A stretch of DNA of 64,000 nt from Arion vulgaris (GCA_020796225.1 CM036767.1:11699427-11763426); one strand, 5' to 3'. Positions 52,659 through 63,455 are shown, numbered from the stretch's first letter. The notes: a model not told the origin generated them from the letters alone. Translations and numbers: made by a program.

Positions 52659-52870
52659 GGAGTGAGACAGGGAAAAATAGAGAGGAAGAAAGATAGGAAA
52701 AGATATGAAGAGAAATAGAAAGGGAGAGAGAAACAGAGACATAGGTAGGGAGGGGAAAAGTGGAAATAGAGAGACAGAAAGAGATACGAGAGAGAAATGG
52801 AAAAAAATAGGTAGGGAGAGAGAAAGTGAAAATAGAAAGACAGAGAAATAAGACAGGGATAGGTTGAAAT
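52570..52870. repeat. Purine-rich degenerate GA repeat
   Basis: About 300 bp of AGAGATAGGGAGAGAAA-like sequence on the plus strand. It gives Ser/Phe/Leu-rich minus-strand ORFs without meaning. Confidence 0.88.
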
Positions 52871-52980
52871 CGGACACATCTCTGAAGGACAAGTACTAGA
52901 GTTCCAAATGGTCTCCAGACCCCCGACAACAAGAGTCCTTCCTTTTGTTCGCTTTCAATATTTCCTATATATTCAATATT

Positions 52981-53192
52981 GTCTCTTGTATTTTTTTTTC
53001 CGATCCAGCAGCACTTGAGCGTTCAGCTCTTCGGCTCGGTGCCATGACCATCTTAACCCTTCGGTTCGGTGCCACAAACACCGTGAATCTGGAGAACCTG
53101 TGACTTTTCAGCCAACCCGCGGAATTGAACTGCACTCACAGTGGGCTTGTCACCCGTCGTCCAACACGCTGGGCAGGCGGTCGTCTCTTGTA
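52981..53192 (-). mobile_element. SINE C with 10-bp target-site duplication
   Basis: GTCTCTTGTA at 52981-52990 and 53183-53192 surrounds the SINE, whose T-run (the A tail) is at 52991-52999. The TA at the end of the right duplication was used as target by the MITE that follows. Confidence 0.92.
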
Positions 53193-53456
53193 CAGGGTGT
53201 TCAAGATTAAAGTAGCTCCATTGACAAATCGAAAGTTGCCAGATAATCTATCGCGTTATGTTTATGTACTATTTAAACCGGTTCTGACTAGCTCGTTTTA
53301 CGTCACATTTGTTTCCCTCGCCCCTTCCCGCACTACAATTACATACCGTCACATAACCTTGACCATAACCTACGTCATAACTGAACCTTCTCATTTTCAT
53401 ACATATATGCCAGATTGACTCCATTCACAGACTGCTATTATCTTGAACACCCTGTA
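53191..53456. mobile_element. Tc1/mariner-type MITE, copy 2, inserted next to SINE C
   Basis: A 262-bp element (53193-53454) with ends CAGGGTGTTCAAGATTAAAG and complement of TTATCTTGAACACCCTG, and TA on both sides (53191-53192 and 53455-53456). It is an inverse-orientation relative of 46517. Confidence 0.92.
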
Positions 53457-53603
53457 TAAACTTCAGTCTTTTGTAGCTCACACAGAAGTCCGTGTAGTTT
53501 TCGTTAGGTCAGTGGAAAAACAGAGTTAGAACACATGGTAACAATTACTGGGACAAAAGAGGACAGAAAGAAAATATACTGAACTGTGTAATACATAAAG
53601 TCA

Positions 53604-53607
53604 ACGC

Positions 53608-53646
<39 letters not shown>

Positions 53647-53652
53647 AGAGAG
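53604..53652. repeat. (GA)n microsatellite
   Basis: About 24 GA units with one AAAA interruption. Confidence 0.94.
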
Positions 53653-53659
53653 ACGTTAG

Positions 53660-54255
53660 GAACATTATCGCCAGCAGGCAATGTACCCAACCCAACGGTA
53701 TTTCGTTTCTGAAAGTGAATATGTCGCAGGGGACATTACCGATGTATTGTTGTTTTATTTCACGAGTTACGGGAACTGTGATAATATGCTTACTAAAGTC
53801 GACTGTGTCTAATTAGTTAACAGCAATGAAATGGATACGTTCGGACATACTCAGTATTTTTTCCAGTATCGAATAGTTATGTATGCTGATATTTCCCGTA
53901 GCATGCTGGTTGTATACAAACCTCATCTGTTTTTTTCACATGGGTCTCTGTCCACTCTTGCTACGCGCGATACCTAATTTCTCCACTTTAAAAATTGGAT
54001 ATTTACGGAAACCTGAACGTGACTTACGAAAGAGCACGTTCTCTAGTCATTGTTCCCACCTTCTCCATCGTAGTGATCACGGTTTCCTGAATGTCCTGTT
54101 GTCACCGTCGTCTTGCCCCAGTTTTGACTTCCGTGAACTGTTTCAAACATGATTTCTCTCTCAAAACCAATATGAAACTAGCACATCATGTCATTATAAT
54201 AATAATATACTAAGAGACGTAATGTTTATTGTTTACCTTCTATAATAAATACACG
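53660..54255. other. No recognised feature
   Basis: Apparently unique. Confidence 0.45.
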
Positions 54256-54534
54256 GGATTCAGTTTGTGACTTAATGATTCTACTACCATCTTCCAGCGA
54301 CAGTAGTGTAAGTCAAACAGGAGGGGATTCAGTTTGTGACTTAATGATTCTACTACCATCTTCCAGCGACAGTAGTGTAAGTCAAACAGGAGGGGATTCA
54401 GTTTGTGACTTAATGATTCTACTACCATCTTCCAGCGACAGTAGTGTCAGTCAAACAGGAGGGGGTTCAGTTTGTGACTTAATGATTCTACTACCATCTT
54501 CCAGCGACAGTAGTGTCAGTCAAACAGGAGGGGG
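54256..54534. repeat. 69-bp tandem repeat, 4 copies
   Basis: Unit boundaries are at 54256, 54325, 54394 and 54463. The unit is GGATTCAGTTTGTGACTTAA to GACAGTAGTGTAAGTCAAAC and AGGAG. Copies are nearly identical. The 23-codon period keeps both strands partly open. Confidence 0.95.
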
Positions 54535-54547
54535 TTCAAGATGTGAA

Positions 54548-54802
54548 TCTTTCTTTTTCTTCTTTGCGTTCGTTCTTTTCGACCAATTTTAATCACTCTT
54601 TGTGATATGTGTGGTCTTTGCCAACAACGTGTATAAATTGCACATTGGTTTGGTAGGCCCCTAAACGATAGACTTCTACATGTTTAGGACACATGCATCC
54701 GATTTCAGCCAAACCTCATTTGCCGCCTTTCACGACGTGTGGCAGATAACAGTGGTTCTATTCTTTACACCCCAAATTTGGGCCCCGTAACCACTCGGGC
54801 GT
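54548..54802 (-). mobile_element. SINE B', full length
   Basis: The minus strand reads CGCCCGAGTGGTTACGGGGC, AGAATAGAACCACTGTTATC, CTAAACATGTAGAAGTC, CCTACCAAACCAATGTGC, CACAAAGAGTGATTAAAATT, GGTCGAAAAGAACGAACGC and a GAAGAAAAAG tail. Confidence 0.9.
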
Positions 54803-54804
54803 GT

Positions 54805-55075
54805 GCTTCATAAATAGTGTCTTTCGTCGCCTGTTATTTCTGAGGTCCACCTTTTGCTTGGTCGACCTTTTGCTTTGTATCCACTGTATCGGAGTAACAT
54901 TGCCCTCTGTGGCTCACTACCTGTTGATGTGAATACCATACTGAAAGTAGACGATGTCTCTTTAACCAACACCGGATTTGGAACTGTCAGCCGCTGTGTG
55001 CTGACTGATATACTGATAAGAGATGAGAACACTTCTTCGGCGATCTCTGGTCATGCGCTCAATTCACAGTGAACC
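54805..55075 (-). pseudogene. Non-LTR retrotransposon C-terminal fragment
   Basis: The minus strand reads MLLRYSGYKAKGRPSKRWTS, the KGRPSKRW block. The 5' portion (55023-55075) also matches 63285-63330, so both carry a piece of the same element. Confidence 0.65.
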
Positions 55076-55172
55076 AGACACTGGACAGCCAACTTCAAGT
55101 CCGCCCGTCTTCGATAGGACTAGGAACTTGATCTCACCTACCCTGAGACCAGGTATCTGGGGGAAAATGTTC
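55076..55172 (-). mobile_element. SINE E fragment
   Basis: CGTCTTCGATAGGACTAGGA, TTGATCTCACCTACCCTGAG, followed by a TA microsatellite (55177-55199). Confidence 0.7.
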
Positions 55173-55331
55173 AGATGGATATATATATATATATATATAA
55201 ATATAATGAATGACATGGTCTGTTCTGCTATTTGAGGATATCTTTTATATAACCATATCCAGTGTTTACCCTGACTTATGAACTTATTCCTTGTGCAGTG
55301 AGGATGATCTGAAGACTAACTAGCTGACCGT

Positions 55332-55555
55332 GAGCGTCTCTAGCTTAAGCGGCAGAGAGCTCGATCACAACCCAAGCGTACCTGGTTCAAACTTCGTTGC
55401 GGGCAAGTTTGTAAGCAAATTAGTTCCTTGGATTTTACGAAATGTAAAAATGGATCTCAAGCGTTCAGAACGCAGTTGTAAACTACTGAACGTATAAATG
55501 GTGCCTAGAAAAATCGACGACTTGTATACTGTTGTTGATGGCTACGTCATGTAAA
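55332..55555 (+). mobile_element. SINE G
   Basis: CGTCTCTAGCTTAAGCGGCA, CTGGTTCAAACTTCGTTGCG, AAGCAAATTAGTTCC, CTACTGAACGTATAAATGG, TCGACGACTTGTATACTG. Confidence 0.86.
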
Positions 55556-55619
55556 AAAGATAATATGTCACGACTTTCATTTTCAACTTGTTGACTAATC
55601 TATCAAATATCTTCCTCAG

Positions 55620-55723
55620 AAAAGTCATCATCTGGACCTACAGCTCCAGAACAGGGGTTTCCAGGTCATCTCGGGTTCTTCCTACCTCCATATGGGTCAC
55701 CTTACTCAAATGGATCGTCCATG
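55620..55723 (+). CDS. Candidate internal protein-coding exon of an unknown host gene
   Basis: The interval is preceded by a pyrimidine-rich acceptor (TATCTTCCTCAG, 55608-55619) and ends at a perfect-consensus donor (ATG then GTAAGTA from 55724). It belongs to no repeat family in the window. With two leading bases completing a codon from the previous exon, it encodes 34 residues ending exactly in phase, rich in Gly, Pro and Ser, with FPGHLGFFLPPYGSPYSNG. That looks like a disordered region of a nuclear or RNA-binding protein, but I do not recognise the gene. The other two frames are also open, as 104 bp easily allows, so the frame rests on composition. If real, most of the window is intron. 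Confidence 0.5.
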
Positions 55724-56294
55724 GTAAGTAGTTGTTTGTATTATGTTATTGTTTCTCGTTCTCATAGAGTCTGGCAGAACGGATTAGAGGGCGCGGACTC
55801 TCATTCGGGAGACCCGGAACGGTCAATGAACTTGTTTATTTTGGGGACATAAAGAAAAAAATCCCTAAGTTGAACACTTTCGCGATGACTGTGCACTAAA
55901 TTTCGCATGCTCATGTCATTCTCCTGTCCTACACTGCTCGAAAAAGCAGTATTACGCAGGCAGTACAGACAGTAGCAAAAAGAAATGACGCTGATTAAAT
56001 AATACAAAATGAGGAATGCTATTTCTTATAGTGTATGCCAGTGCTGTCCTACCGGTTTGCATACTGGGGTGTACTGGAGAGGTGCAGACGCCAAGCGGCG
56101 TTTGCAATAATAATAATAATAATAGTAATCCAGTATATTAATAATAATATTAAAACATATTTAATAACATACGAAACTTAATTAATTATAAGTCAACTTA
56201 TAATCCTGACATTTATTTCAGATAAAATATTGCACTTACATTGAACATAGTGTGAAATATGACATTGCATATATGTTGAAATACAACCAACCAC
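55724..56294. other. Unassigned; tRNA-like scrap and ATA-rich run
   Basis: TCTGGCAGAACGGATTAGAG with CATTCGGGAGACCCGG at 55768-55815 looks like a tRNA-derived SINE head lacking box B. An AATA-rich run lies at 56106-56165. Confidence 0.4.
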
Positions 56295-56470
56295 CAATAA
56301 CAGCATACAATAAAAGAGATCGGGTACTAGAGCTAAGGAAGACCAAGAAAAAGATGGATAGACAATATCAAGATCACACTACATAAACACGGATACAACA
56401 CAACAAGGGCGACTCATCTAGCCATAGAACGCAAATTAAAGCTCCCATCCCTACGCTTAACGGCAAGAGT
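56295..56470 (+). pseudogene. Non-LTR retrotransposon C-terminal fragment
   Basis: In one frame TRAKGRPRKRWIDNIKITL, then HGYNTTRATHLAIERKLKLP, the usual block order with GRPRKRW. No stop occurs until past 56440, but it is 5'-truncated. Confidence 0.8.
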
Positions 56471-56607
56471 GGACAACCAACTACATCTTCCACCTGGGAA
56501 TAGACAATAGAGATATATGTTACAAGTTGAGGACAATTTGGGTCTTCAGTGAAAAAAAATATGGAAAAGTAAATGGCGTGGTTAATGACAGTAGAATAAT
56601 AACACGC

Positions 56608-56862
56608 AGATTTCTTCTCATTCGAACGCTCCATATCGATCACTCTGTGTGATTTGTTATGTGATCTGAGCTTAAGAGCGATTGTACGTTGTGCCAGTTA
56701 TGCGCCTACAAGTAGCCAGCACATCCGATTTCTGCTATGCTTTTATTTAATAAGGTAGCTTCCTTAGGTCCTACATCAGTCGCCTCTCACGACATGCCGT
56801 GTAGGTCGCAGTGGTTATATTCTGTGCTCCCCATGTGAGTCCCGACAATACACGGGCGAAGA
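56608..56862 (-). mobile_element. SINE B
   Basis: The minus strand reads CGCCCGTGTATTGTCGGG, GAATATAACCACTGCGACC, ATGTCGTGAGAGGCGACTGA, GGCGCATAACTGGCACAACG, GGAGCGTTCGAATGAGAAG. Confidence 0.9.
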
Positions 56863-56884
56863 CCTTAGGGCATGACGTCACTTC

Positions 56885-57065
56885 ACTTCATACTTCTATG
56901 ATCTAGTGTACAGGAGGTAGGATTGTCAATTCCTTTCCTCTCCCTTGGAACGTCCAGTGTGTAATTCAACGCACAACCCTCTTGTGTACATGTGAGGAAA
57001 GGAATTATCCCTCCTACCTCCTGCTTACTAGGAATTAGAAATATGACCTGACAGTCACTTCATAC
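56885..57065. mobile_element. Family H, two pieces in inverted orientation
   Basis: CACTTCATACTTCTATGATC and CAGGAGGTAGGATTGTCAAT (minus) are followed by GTGAGGAAAGGAATTATCCC and TCCTACCTCCTGCTTACTAGG (plus, split here). Together they could form a hairpin. Confidence 0.6.
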
Positions 57066-57106
57066 GCTAAGATCTGAAAAGGTTATGGGAAACATTATTA
57101 TTATAC

Positions 57107-57373
57107 AACACAATTCTTCTTCTTCTTTGAGTTCGTTCTTTACGACCAATTTTAATCACTCTTTGTGATATGGTTGATCTTTGCCAAGAACGTGTATACG
57201 TTGCACATTGGTTTGGTAGGCACCTAAATGCATATACTTCTACACGTTTAGGACACATGCATCAGATTTCAGTTAACCTCCTTAGTCGCCTCTTACGACA
57301 TGCGTGGCAGGTAACAGTGGTTCTATTCTGTACACCCCAAATTTGGTTCCTGTAACCACTCAGGCGAACACAA
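57107..57373 (-). mobile_element. SINE B', full length
   Basis: The minus strand runs from CGCCTGAGTGGTTACAGG through CATGTCGTAAGAGGCGACTA, ATGTGTCCTAAACGTGTAG and GTAAAGAACGAACTC to GAAGAAGAAGAA. AACACAA occurs on both sides (57107-57113 and 57367-57373), a possible 7-bp duplication. Confidence 0.9.
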
Positions 57374-57997
57374 CTGTTGAATGTTTTCAACTTGTACCAC
57401 CACGTTTTTTTTTAAATTGACTAACATGTACTGCGTTACTACACCATCGCTCACAACACGACAACCTCTACATTGGTGTATACATCTTGTGTATTCTCAC
57501 AAGTGTTTCCAGCAAGCACACCAAGGTCGAATATTGAAAGCACCAAGCAACATCTGCAACACTTTGCTATGTCATATGACCACTTTTGTTAAGGAAAGCC
57601 CCGCGGTTATCACGTCTCAAGACATATCGTGATGATGTTATCAGATTTTGGCGACGATCTTCTAAATGTAGGACTTGGCAGTATGATTTATATGTGCGCA
57701 CGTGATGCCAGATAATGCTGGCGCGTTTGTTGATTGAAAGATATGTCGATGAACAGTCTGCGGTGAAGGAAGCGTTGCCCTTGGCCACGTCATTATGTCC
57801 TTATCTCTCTAGTACCGTTTCTCTGTGAGTTTAAATTTTACATAAGATAATGTTTCAGTCAGAATATACACAATACTGACTTACCTTCTTATACAAAAGT
57901 AGGTTCTAACTAGAATTCTGATTGTATCTAAGCATTGATGTATTTCAGGCTAAACCAAGATAGAGGGAGGGTTATAACTGTAAGTGACTTTTTTTTT
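57374..57997. other. No recognised feature
   Basis: Apparently unique. Confidence 0.45.
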
Positions 57998-58300
57998 TCT
58001 TCGGCCTCAATTCACTAGTTATGGCGCCTAATGTGGCCCTAGCTAGGTTTTTTGCTTCATTCGGCCGCTATTAATTCACTAGTTATGGCGCCTAGTATGG
58101 CTCTAACTGGGTTTTTTTTGGCTTCATTCGGCCGCAATTAATTCACTAGTTATGGCGCCTAATATGACTAAATGGTTTTTTGGAGTTTCGTTCGGCCGCT
58201 ATTAATTCACTAGTTATGGCGCCTAATATGATTCTAAATGGTTTTTTGGAGTTTCATTCGGCCGATATTAATTCACTAGTTATGGCGCCTAATATGACTG
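57998..58300. repeat. About 63-bp tandem repeat, 5 copies
   Basis: Each unit has TTCGGCCGCTATTAATTCAC, TAGTTATGGCGCCTAATATG and a T-rich linker (CTAAATGGTTTTTTGGAG or a longer form). Copies differ more than in the other arrays, so it is older. Confidence 0.9.
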
Positions 58301-59754
58301 ATTTTTGTTGATCTTGTCCAATCATTGTTATAAATTATTAAGAAAAATCCATCGTGTCTCTTACTACAAATGTTTCATGAAATTAGCAACTCAAAATATG
58401 TCCACATAAACGGTTTCGTGTTAACAAAAAAATGTCTGAATAATTGGAATGCGTTTGGATAATTGAAGACCTGACACATAAACTCTGCAAATGTCTAAGT
58501 ATTGTCGTAAGCTGTCGCGCGGTTGAGTGTGCTATTGACGATTATATCTGTTCAGAACCATGAAGTAATGAATGTCTGTGCATATTTCCCTGCATGAAAT
58601 CATAGACATCATTATACAGGGATACTACAGCCATAAAGTCATATTGTTGAGAGCAGGTAAGGTTACGATATCGCCTGTAGCGATCTGTTGTAATAGGCTC
58701 ATGCCTTGACAGTAATCTAACAGGTTAGTCTATTTTGTCAACTGACGTGGAAGTCAGAGAAAAGATAAGATCTTTGTCAAATAATTAAATAATAATAATT
58801 ATTTTTTTTATTTTATTGGTTTCTTTTGTGTTTGTCTCCTTCATCCACCTTGCTCAAGGTATTCCTGCTACCCCGAGTGTTTTACCCAATCATACTCTTG
58901 TTACTCGTCATGTCTTCAATCTTTCGTGGTTTCAGCAGAAGTAACCTGTCTTTCTTCGTGATACGTTCTCAAGTGTCCGTGTGGCAGTGATAAGCTCCAC
59001 CCACTGAATACATCCCTGCCCATGCTCCGCTAGCTAGTTGACACTTGGTGTGAGATATTCCCCTCTGACTGGCAGCCTGTCAAGTGTCAAGGCTTAGCAT
59101 CCGACAAGATAGATTACCTTAGTAGTCAGATAGGGCGGCAGGCAGATGAATGGGGTGTTGGGGCAGGGGTAACAACTCACTCCTAAAACTTTCACTGTTG
59201 TATCCTATACCATGGTTCCACCCACCCGTCCTCATTTTTCTTTCAACTCTGGCGCGATTACCTGAATATTTGACCTGTGTAGAGAATTCCACCCAGCCCA
59301 AGTTTTCTTGGACGGAAGTATGCAGGCATATCTTGGTAGACGCAAACAGTGGAAACATCGTACAGAGCTGATATATGTGTATAACTACATTCACATCTTC
59401 TTGGTGAACGTCACTGGATTTTGCCCCCTCCTTGTGTTCCTGTTTATAAGAAAGACTTCAATAGGAACTGTTTCCAGGAATTTGTTTAGTCAATTTAGTC
59501 AATTTGTTTACTTCAAGCTGTGGTGTTCAACAGGTAGTTCATTCTTTTAGTCGGTTCGCAACAACACTGTATTACATGACACTAGCTTGCTAACTACGTT
59601 TAAAATACCCTTTCAGAGAGAGAGACAGAGAGCCGGCACTCCCAGTTTTATATAGTCCACAGAAAGTATAGTATAAAAATGAATATATAGTATATATGAG
59701 TTCAAAGTAATCTTCATGGTTACTGTAGTTTTCTTTCAATGTGCTAGATCTAAT
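58301..59754. other. Longest stretch without a recognised repeat
   Basis: 1.4 kb with no family match, no convincing exon and only short ORFs (up to 91 codons at 59119-59394, minus, no domain). If a host gene spans the window, this would be intron. Confidence 0.5.
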
Positions 59755-59999
59755 TCTATTTATAGACCAGTGGGTCTCCGTGGTTAATCCTTTGCTTTGC
59801 ATTCTGAAGGTCGTGCCGTTCGTTTCGCGAGTGCATTTTTTCCAGAGAAACCTAGGATTGTTGCCGGAGTTTGTGCTTTGGGCAATACTATTGGCAGGCG
59901 TCGTGCCATTTAAGCGGAAGGGGGGGGGCGCAAGTTATATGTGGTAAAACCCAGTGCAATGAAGTCAATCCTTCGGTTGTAGACTCTATTTATAGACTA
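59755..59999 (+). mobile_element. SINE A with 15-bp target-site duplication
   Basis: The SINE (59770-59984) lies between TCTATTTATAGACCA (59755-59769) and TCTATTTATAGACTA (59985-59999), a 14/15 match. It starts GTGGGTCTCCGTGGTTAATC with a damaged box A, has lost box B, and ends TGAAGTCAATCCTTCGG. Confidence 0.9.
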
Positions 60000-60640
60000 A
60001 ACTATCGTCACTCATATGTCTTGTTTATAGCTAATGTCGTAATATGTCGTCACTCATATGTCGTCACTCATATGTCTTGTTTATATACTAAACTGTCGTC
60101 ACTCATATGTCTTGTTTATATACTAAACTGTCTACTCATTTCGTATAGACTAATGTCGTCACTCATATGTCTTGTTTATATACTAAACTGTCGTCACTCA
60201 TATGTCTTGTTTATATACTAAACTGTCGTCACTCATATGTCTTGTTTATAGCTAAACTGTTGCCACTCTATGTCTTGTTTATATACTAAACTGTCGTCAC
60301 TCATATGTCTGGTTTATATACTAAACTGTCGTCACTCATATGTCTTGTTTATAGCTAAACTGTTCACTCATAGCTTGTTTATAGACTAACTGTCGTCACT
60401 CATATGTCTTGTTTATAGACTAAACTGTCGTCACTCATATGTCTGGTTTATATACTAAACTGTCGTCACTCATGTCTTGTTTATATACTAAACTGTCGTC
60501 ACTCATATGTCTTTTTTATATACTAAACTGTCGTAAACTTATATGTCTGGTTTATATACTAAACTGTCGCCACTCACGTTTTGTTTATAGACCAAACTTT
60601 CGTCACTCACGTTTTGTTTATAGACCAAACTTTCGATAGC
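59990..60640. repeat. 35-bp minisatellite growing from the SINE A target duplication
   Basis: The unit is TTTATATACTAAACTGTCGT, CACTCATATGTCTTG. The first units read TTTATAGACTAAACTATCG, i.e. they begin with the right copy of the SINE's target duplication. About 18 units with several short or deleted ones, and a diverged TTTATAGACCAAACTTTCG form at the right end. Confidence 0.93.
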
Positions 60641-60715
60641 GACTTGTTTCCGTCATTACTTCAACCCTGTAGTAAACTAACAATTTATCATCAGATTTCA
60701 ATTGTAGAGGGAGAC

Positions 60716-61022
60716 TGCGGCCGTAAAATCCGACCACAACCGTTGCGTGACCTCGCATTCCAGTATTTTTGTATAAAGACAAATTCATTTTAAAAAACAA
60801 TACAACACAATAAATCATGGCTATGTTATCTTACAAGTTAAGTTTAACACTAAGAAATATCAGTATTAATATTTTTCATCAATAAATTACCATGGACTAG
60901 TAGAATTTTGTAAAATTGCAGACAATCTTAGTGTTCTATCAAACACTTGTAAAAACAAGCCCCCATTAAGCAGGAAAGTGGGTTTTCCCACATGAGCCAG
61001 TCGGCTTTATGTTGCCAGGGAC
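60716..61022 (+). mobile_element. Family D element, near full length
   Basis: GTTGCGTGACCTCGCATTCC, AAATATCAGTATTAATATTT, GTGTTCTATCAAACACTTG, then AAGCCCCCATTAAGCAGG and an end near GGCTTTATGTTGCCAGG, matching the other end at 24792. Confidence 0.78.
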
Positions 61023-61469
61023 CTTGGTTGGGAATACAGTTTGCTGAGGTAATCCACTACTCATCGCGCATGACACTCTTTCATAGGTGGATATTTTCAT
61101 TTTAATATTGTCGAAAGGAATTAATGTTATGAATGGGGGGTAGCATGTGCCACGTTAGCTCTGTTACAAGTCTGAGTTGATTTGATTGTTTTGTGTGAGT
61201 GAGAAATACCTCTTTATGTCCAGCGGCCAATGCTTTCAACCCAACGCCGATTGAGATATAGTAGAGAAGGATTACCTTCTGAAGATGGTGTTTGATTGTT
61301 CAAATCTAGTTTCTGACCACAGGTTGACAGTTCGATTCGACTATTGTGTCGCGCGCTACAGGTGGACTAACTAATTAATCATCACTCTTAACATAAGCAG
61401 CCGTCGACACCAGGCAAAGACTGAAGAAATAATTACAGATTATAGTCGACACGCATACACGCGCTTGCG

Positions 61470-61509
<40 letters not shown>

Positions 61510-61764
61510 GGAAAAGTCGGAAATATGTTATGTGGAAGCTAATTTGAGTAACAAATAGCCAGATAACACACTTAGTTCATTGTTTTGCTTGTGTTTTTTT
61601 CCATATCTTGGATAAATGCTTTTAATTGACACAGATTTAAAAAAATAATAAAACAATTTTGAGATTAGGTTCTTATGTGAACTTGCATTATCGATTATTT
61701 TTGAAAGAAAAACAAAATACCGCGTTATTCAATCAATTATTGGTACTCATATGGTAGGCAGGAA
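61023..61764. other. Unassigned, with (CA)n at 61469-61506
   Basis: A 38-bp CA microsatellite preceded by ACACGCATACACGCG. The rest shows nothing recognised. Confidence 0.5.
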
Positions 61765-61880
61765 ATATCGGTCTCATTTCCATGGAGGAGATTGAGCGAG
61801 TTGCCCAGAATAGACCGGTATGGAGAAATTGCTTGCAATTGCTCCCTATGTAACGTATAACGGTACGAGAGGAATTATTA
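61765..61880 (+). pseudogene. Non-LTR retrotransposon terminal fragment
   Basis: GLISMEEIERVAQNRPVWRN, then the 3' end CTATGTAACGTATAACGGTA. It is the plus-strand counterpart of 44993-45100 and fixes the family's 3' terminus. Confidence 0.85.
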
Positions 61881-62329
61881 TTATTTTATTGGTACTCAGT
61901 TGTACAACAGTCTCCCTCGCATAAAAAAAAACCAACCTCACAGAGATATATTATATTCTTCGTTAGTGTCGCTAATTGCTCTTATGTAAAAGAAATCTAA
62001 GAATGTTCACAGAACTACCCGTTTCCCCATCCTTCCCTCCGCCTTCAAATCCCCGGTGTAACGTATGGTGGACGCCCATGAGTTTGTGTTATTTTATGTA
62101 CAGTTAACAAACTATGATTTGTGAGTGTTTTATTTCGTGAAGTTTTTAATTCCAGTTGGCGCTTCGCATGATATAACAGAGGAAAGACTAAGCTAATATT
62201 AAGTTACATTGATTTCATTAGCTATTTCTGACGGTGATTCAATTTCAAATTGGATGTGATATATATATATATTTATATATATATATATATATATATATAA
62301 TATGCTGGCTCGGTTCTGTTAAAGACTAG
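61881..62329. other. Unassigned, with (TA)n at 62258-62298
   Basis: A TA microsatellite with one TTTA interruption. Nothing else recognised. Confidence 0.45.
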
Positions 62330-62559
62330 GACTAGCCGTTGTTATATTTGGTTGTGCTTGTCCGTGTGTGCGGGGCTTGTCAAGCGTGCTGGCCTAGCTC
62401 ACGGGCCGGGACGATCACGCACACATGGTGTTGCCGGACAGTATGTGCTCCACATGCAGTAGTCATCTGTTGGACAAGATGGCACCAGTTTGGCCCTTCT
62501 GCTCGTGTCTGCTTCTTCCCGAGTCTTATACCATTGGCTGTGTGTTGGATCTTTTGCCT
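62330..62559 (+). other. Possible exon ending at a consensus donor
   Basis: A GC-richer, apparently single-copy stretch that ends at CTTTTGCCT before GTAAGTATAC (62560). An ATG at 62425 opens a frame (MVLPDSMCSTCSSHLLDKM) that reaches the donor. No acceptor is convincing, so it could only be a first exon. The protein is not recognised. Confidence 0.2.
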
Positions 62560-62589
62560 GTAAGTATACTCGATGTGTGTAGGACCTTA

Positions 62590-62632
62590 AGAGAGATAGA
62601 GAAAGAAAGAGAGAGAGGAGAGAGAGAGAGAC
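62590..62632. repeat. GA-rich microsatellite
   Basis: Imperfect GAGA repeat with AAAG interruptions. Confidence 0.85.
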
Positions 62633-62896
62633 CATTGCAATACTTATGGATGTCATATTTTTATTGTAATAAATTTTTGGTTACCCCCGGACACATTCTG
62701 TTTGCAATGTATACTAAATTAGCCAATATACTCGCTTTATGTAAACTTAGAAATACGATGATCCGGTATACTGGTTCAGAACGGTGGAAGAGTTAATATA
62801 ATCTTGTGCCCTTTTCCTTTCTCATCTTCTCTCAGTTATCAGATCACAACACCGGTAGCTACAACGAGAACTGTCTGGCTCCTCTATACGTATCTG

Positions 62897-63150
62897 AGGG
62901 TCTCTGTGGCTAAGTGGTTAAGCCCTTTGCCTTGTGAATCGAAGGTCGTGGGTTCGAGTCCGGACCGCGCCATTCTGTTCACGAGTGCAGTTTTTTTTTA
63001 GAGACCCTAGGATTGTTGCTGGAACTACGGAGTTCGTGCTTTGTACAATACTCTCGGCAGGTGGCGTGCCATTTCTGCGGAGAGATCCGAGCCGTATGGG
63101 TTAAAACCCGGTGCAATGAAGTCAATCCTTCGGCTTTTAAACCCTTTTTT
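62897..63150 (+). mobile_element. SINE A, reference copy
   Basis: The best copy of the family. GGTCTCTGTGGCTAAGTGGT contains box A TGGCTAAGTGG, and GTGGGTTCGAGTCCGGACC contains box B. The body has GTTCACGAGTGCAG, a T run, CCTAGGATTGTTGCTGG, CTACGGAGTTCGTGCTTTG, GCCGTATGGGTTAAAACCCG and TGAAGTCAATCCTTCGGC. The bases after box B do not pair with the start, so it is a SINE head and not a tRNA gene. Confidence 0.92.
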
Positions 63151-63455
63151 ATCTATACTTATTGCAGAGCTGACAGGTTCCTTTCTTTGGTTGAAATGAG
63201 CGCCTCTTCATGACACTTTATTCCATTACAAAATAAATAACACATATATAGCGCCCATTTCTGTGTTCTCCCATATTTCTACTTCTTCAGCGGTTTCTGG
63301 TCATGCGCTTAGTTTACTGTGGACCACAAACTTATACGGCCATGTTCAGGTCTGTTAGGTTTCCTCAAAGCTTAGCTTTTAGCTCGACTGGGTGTGGCCG
63401 CATGTTGCTTCTCAGTGCTCCCTCCCCAAAAGATGTCATGAGAAACGGATTTGGG
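63151..63455. other. Mostly unassigned
   Basis: 63285-63330 (CTTCTTCAGCGGTTTCTGGT, CATGCGCTTAG) matches 55030-55072 and is probably a retroelement scrap. The rest is unassigned. Confidence 0.4.

Noticed and set aside
52411..52932. Three minus-strand Ser/Phe/Leu-rich ORFs
   Set aside because: They are translations of the purine-rich repeat at 52570-52870.
54240..54592. ORFs on both strands with a 23-residue repeat
   Set aside because: They are products of the 69-bp tandem repeat. Copies are as similar at silent as at replacement sites.
62897..62970. tRNA gene
   Set aside because: Box A and box B are good, but there is no acceptor-stem pairing and the copy continues into a SINE body found at nine other places.
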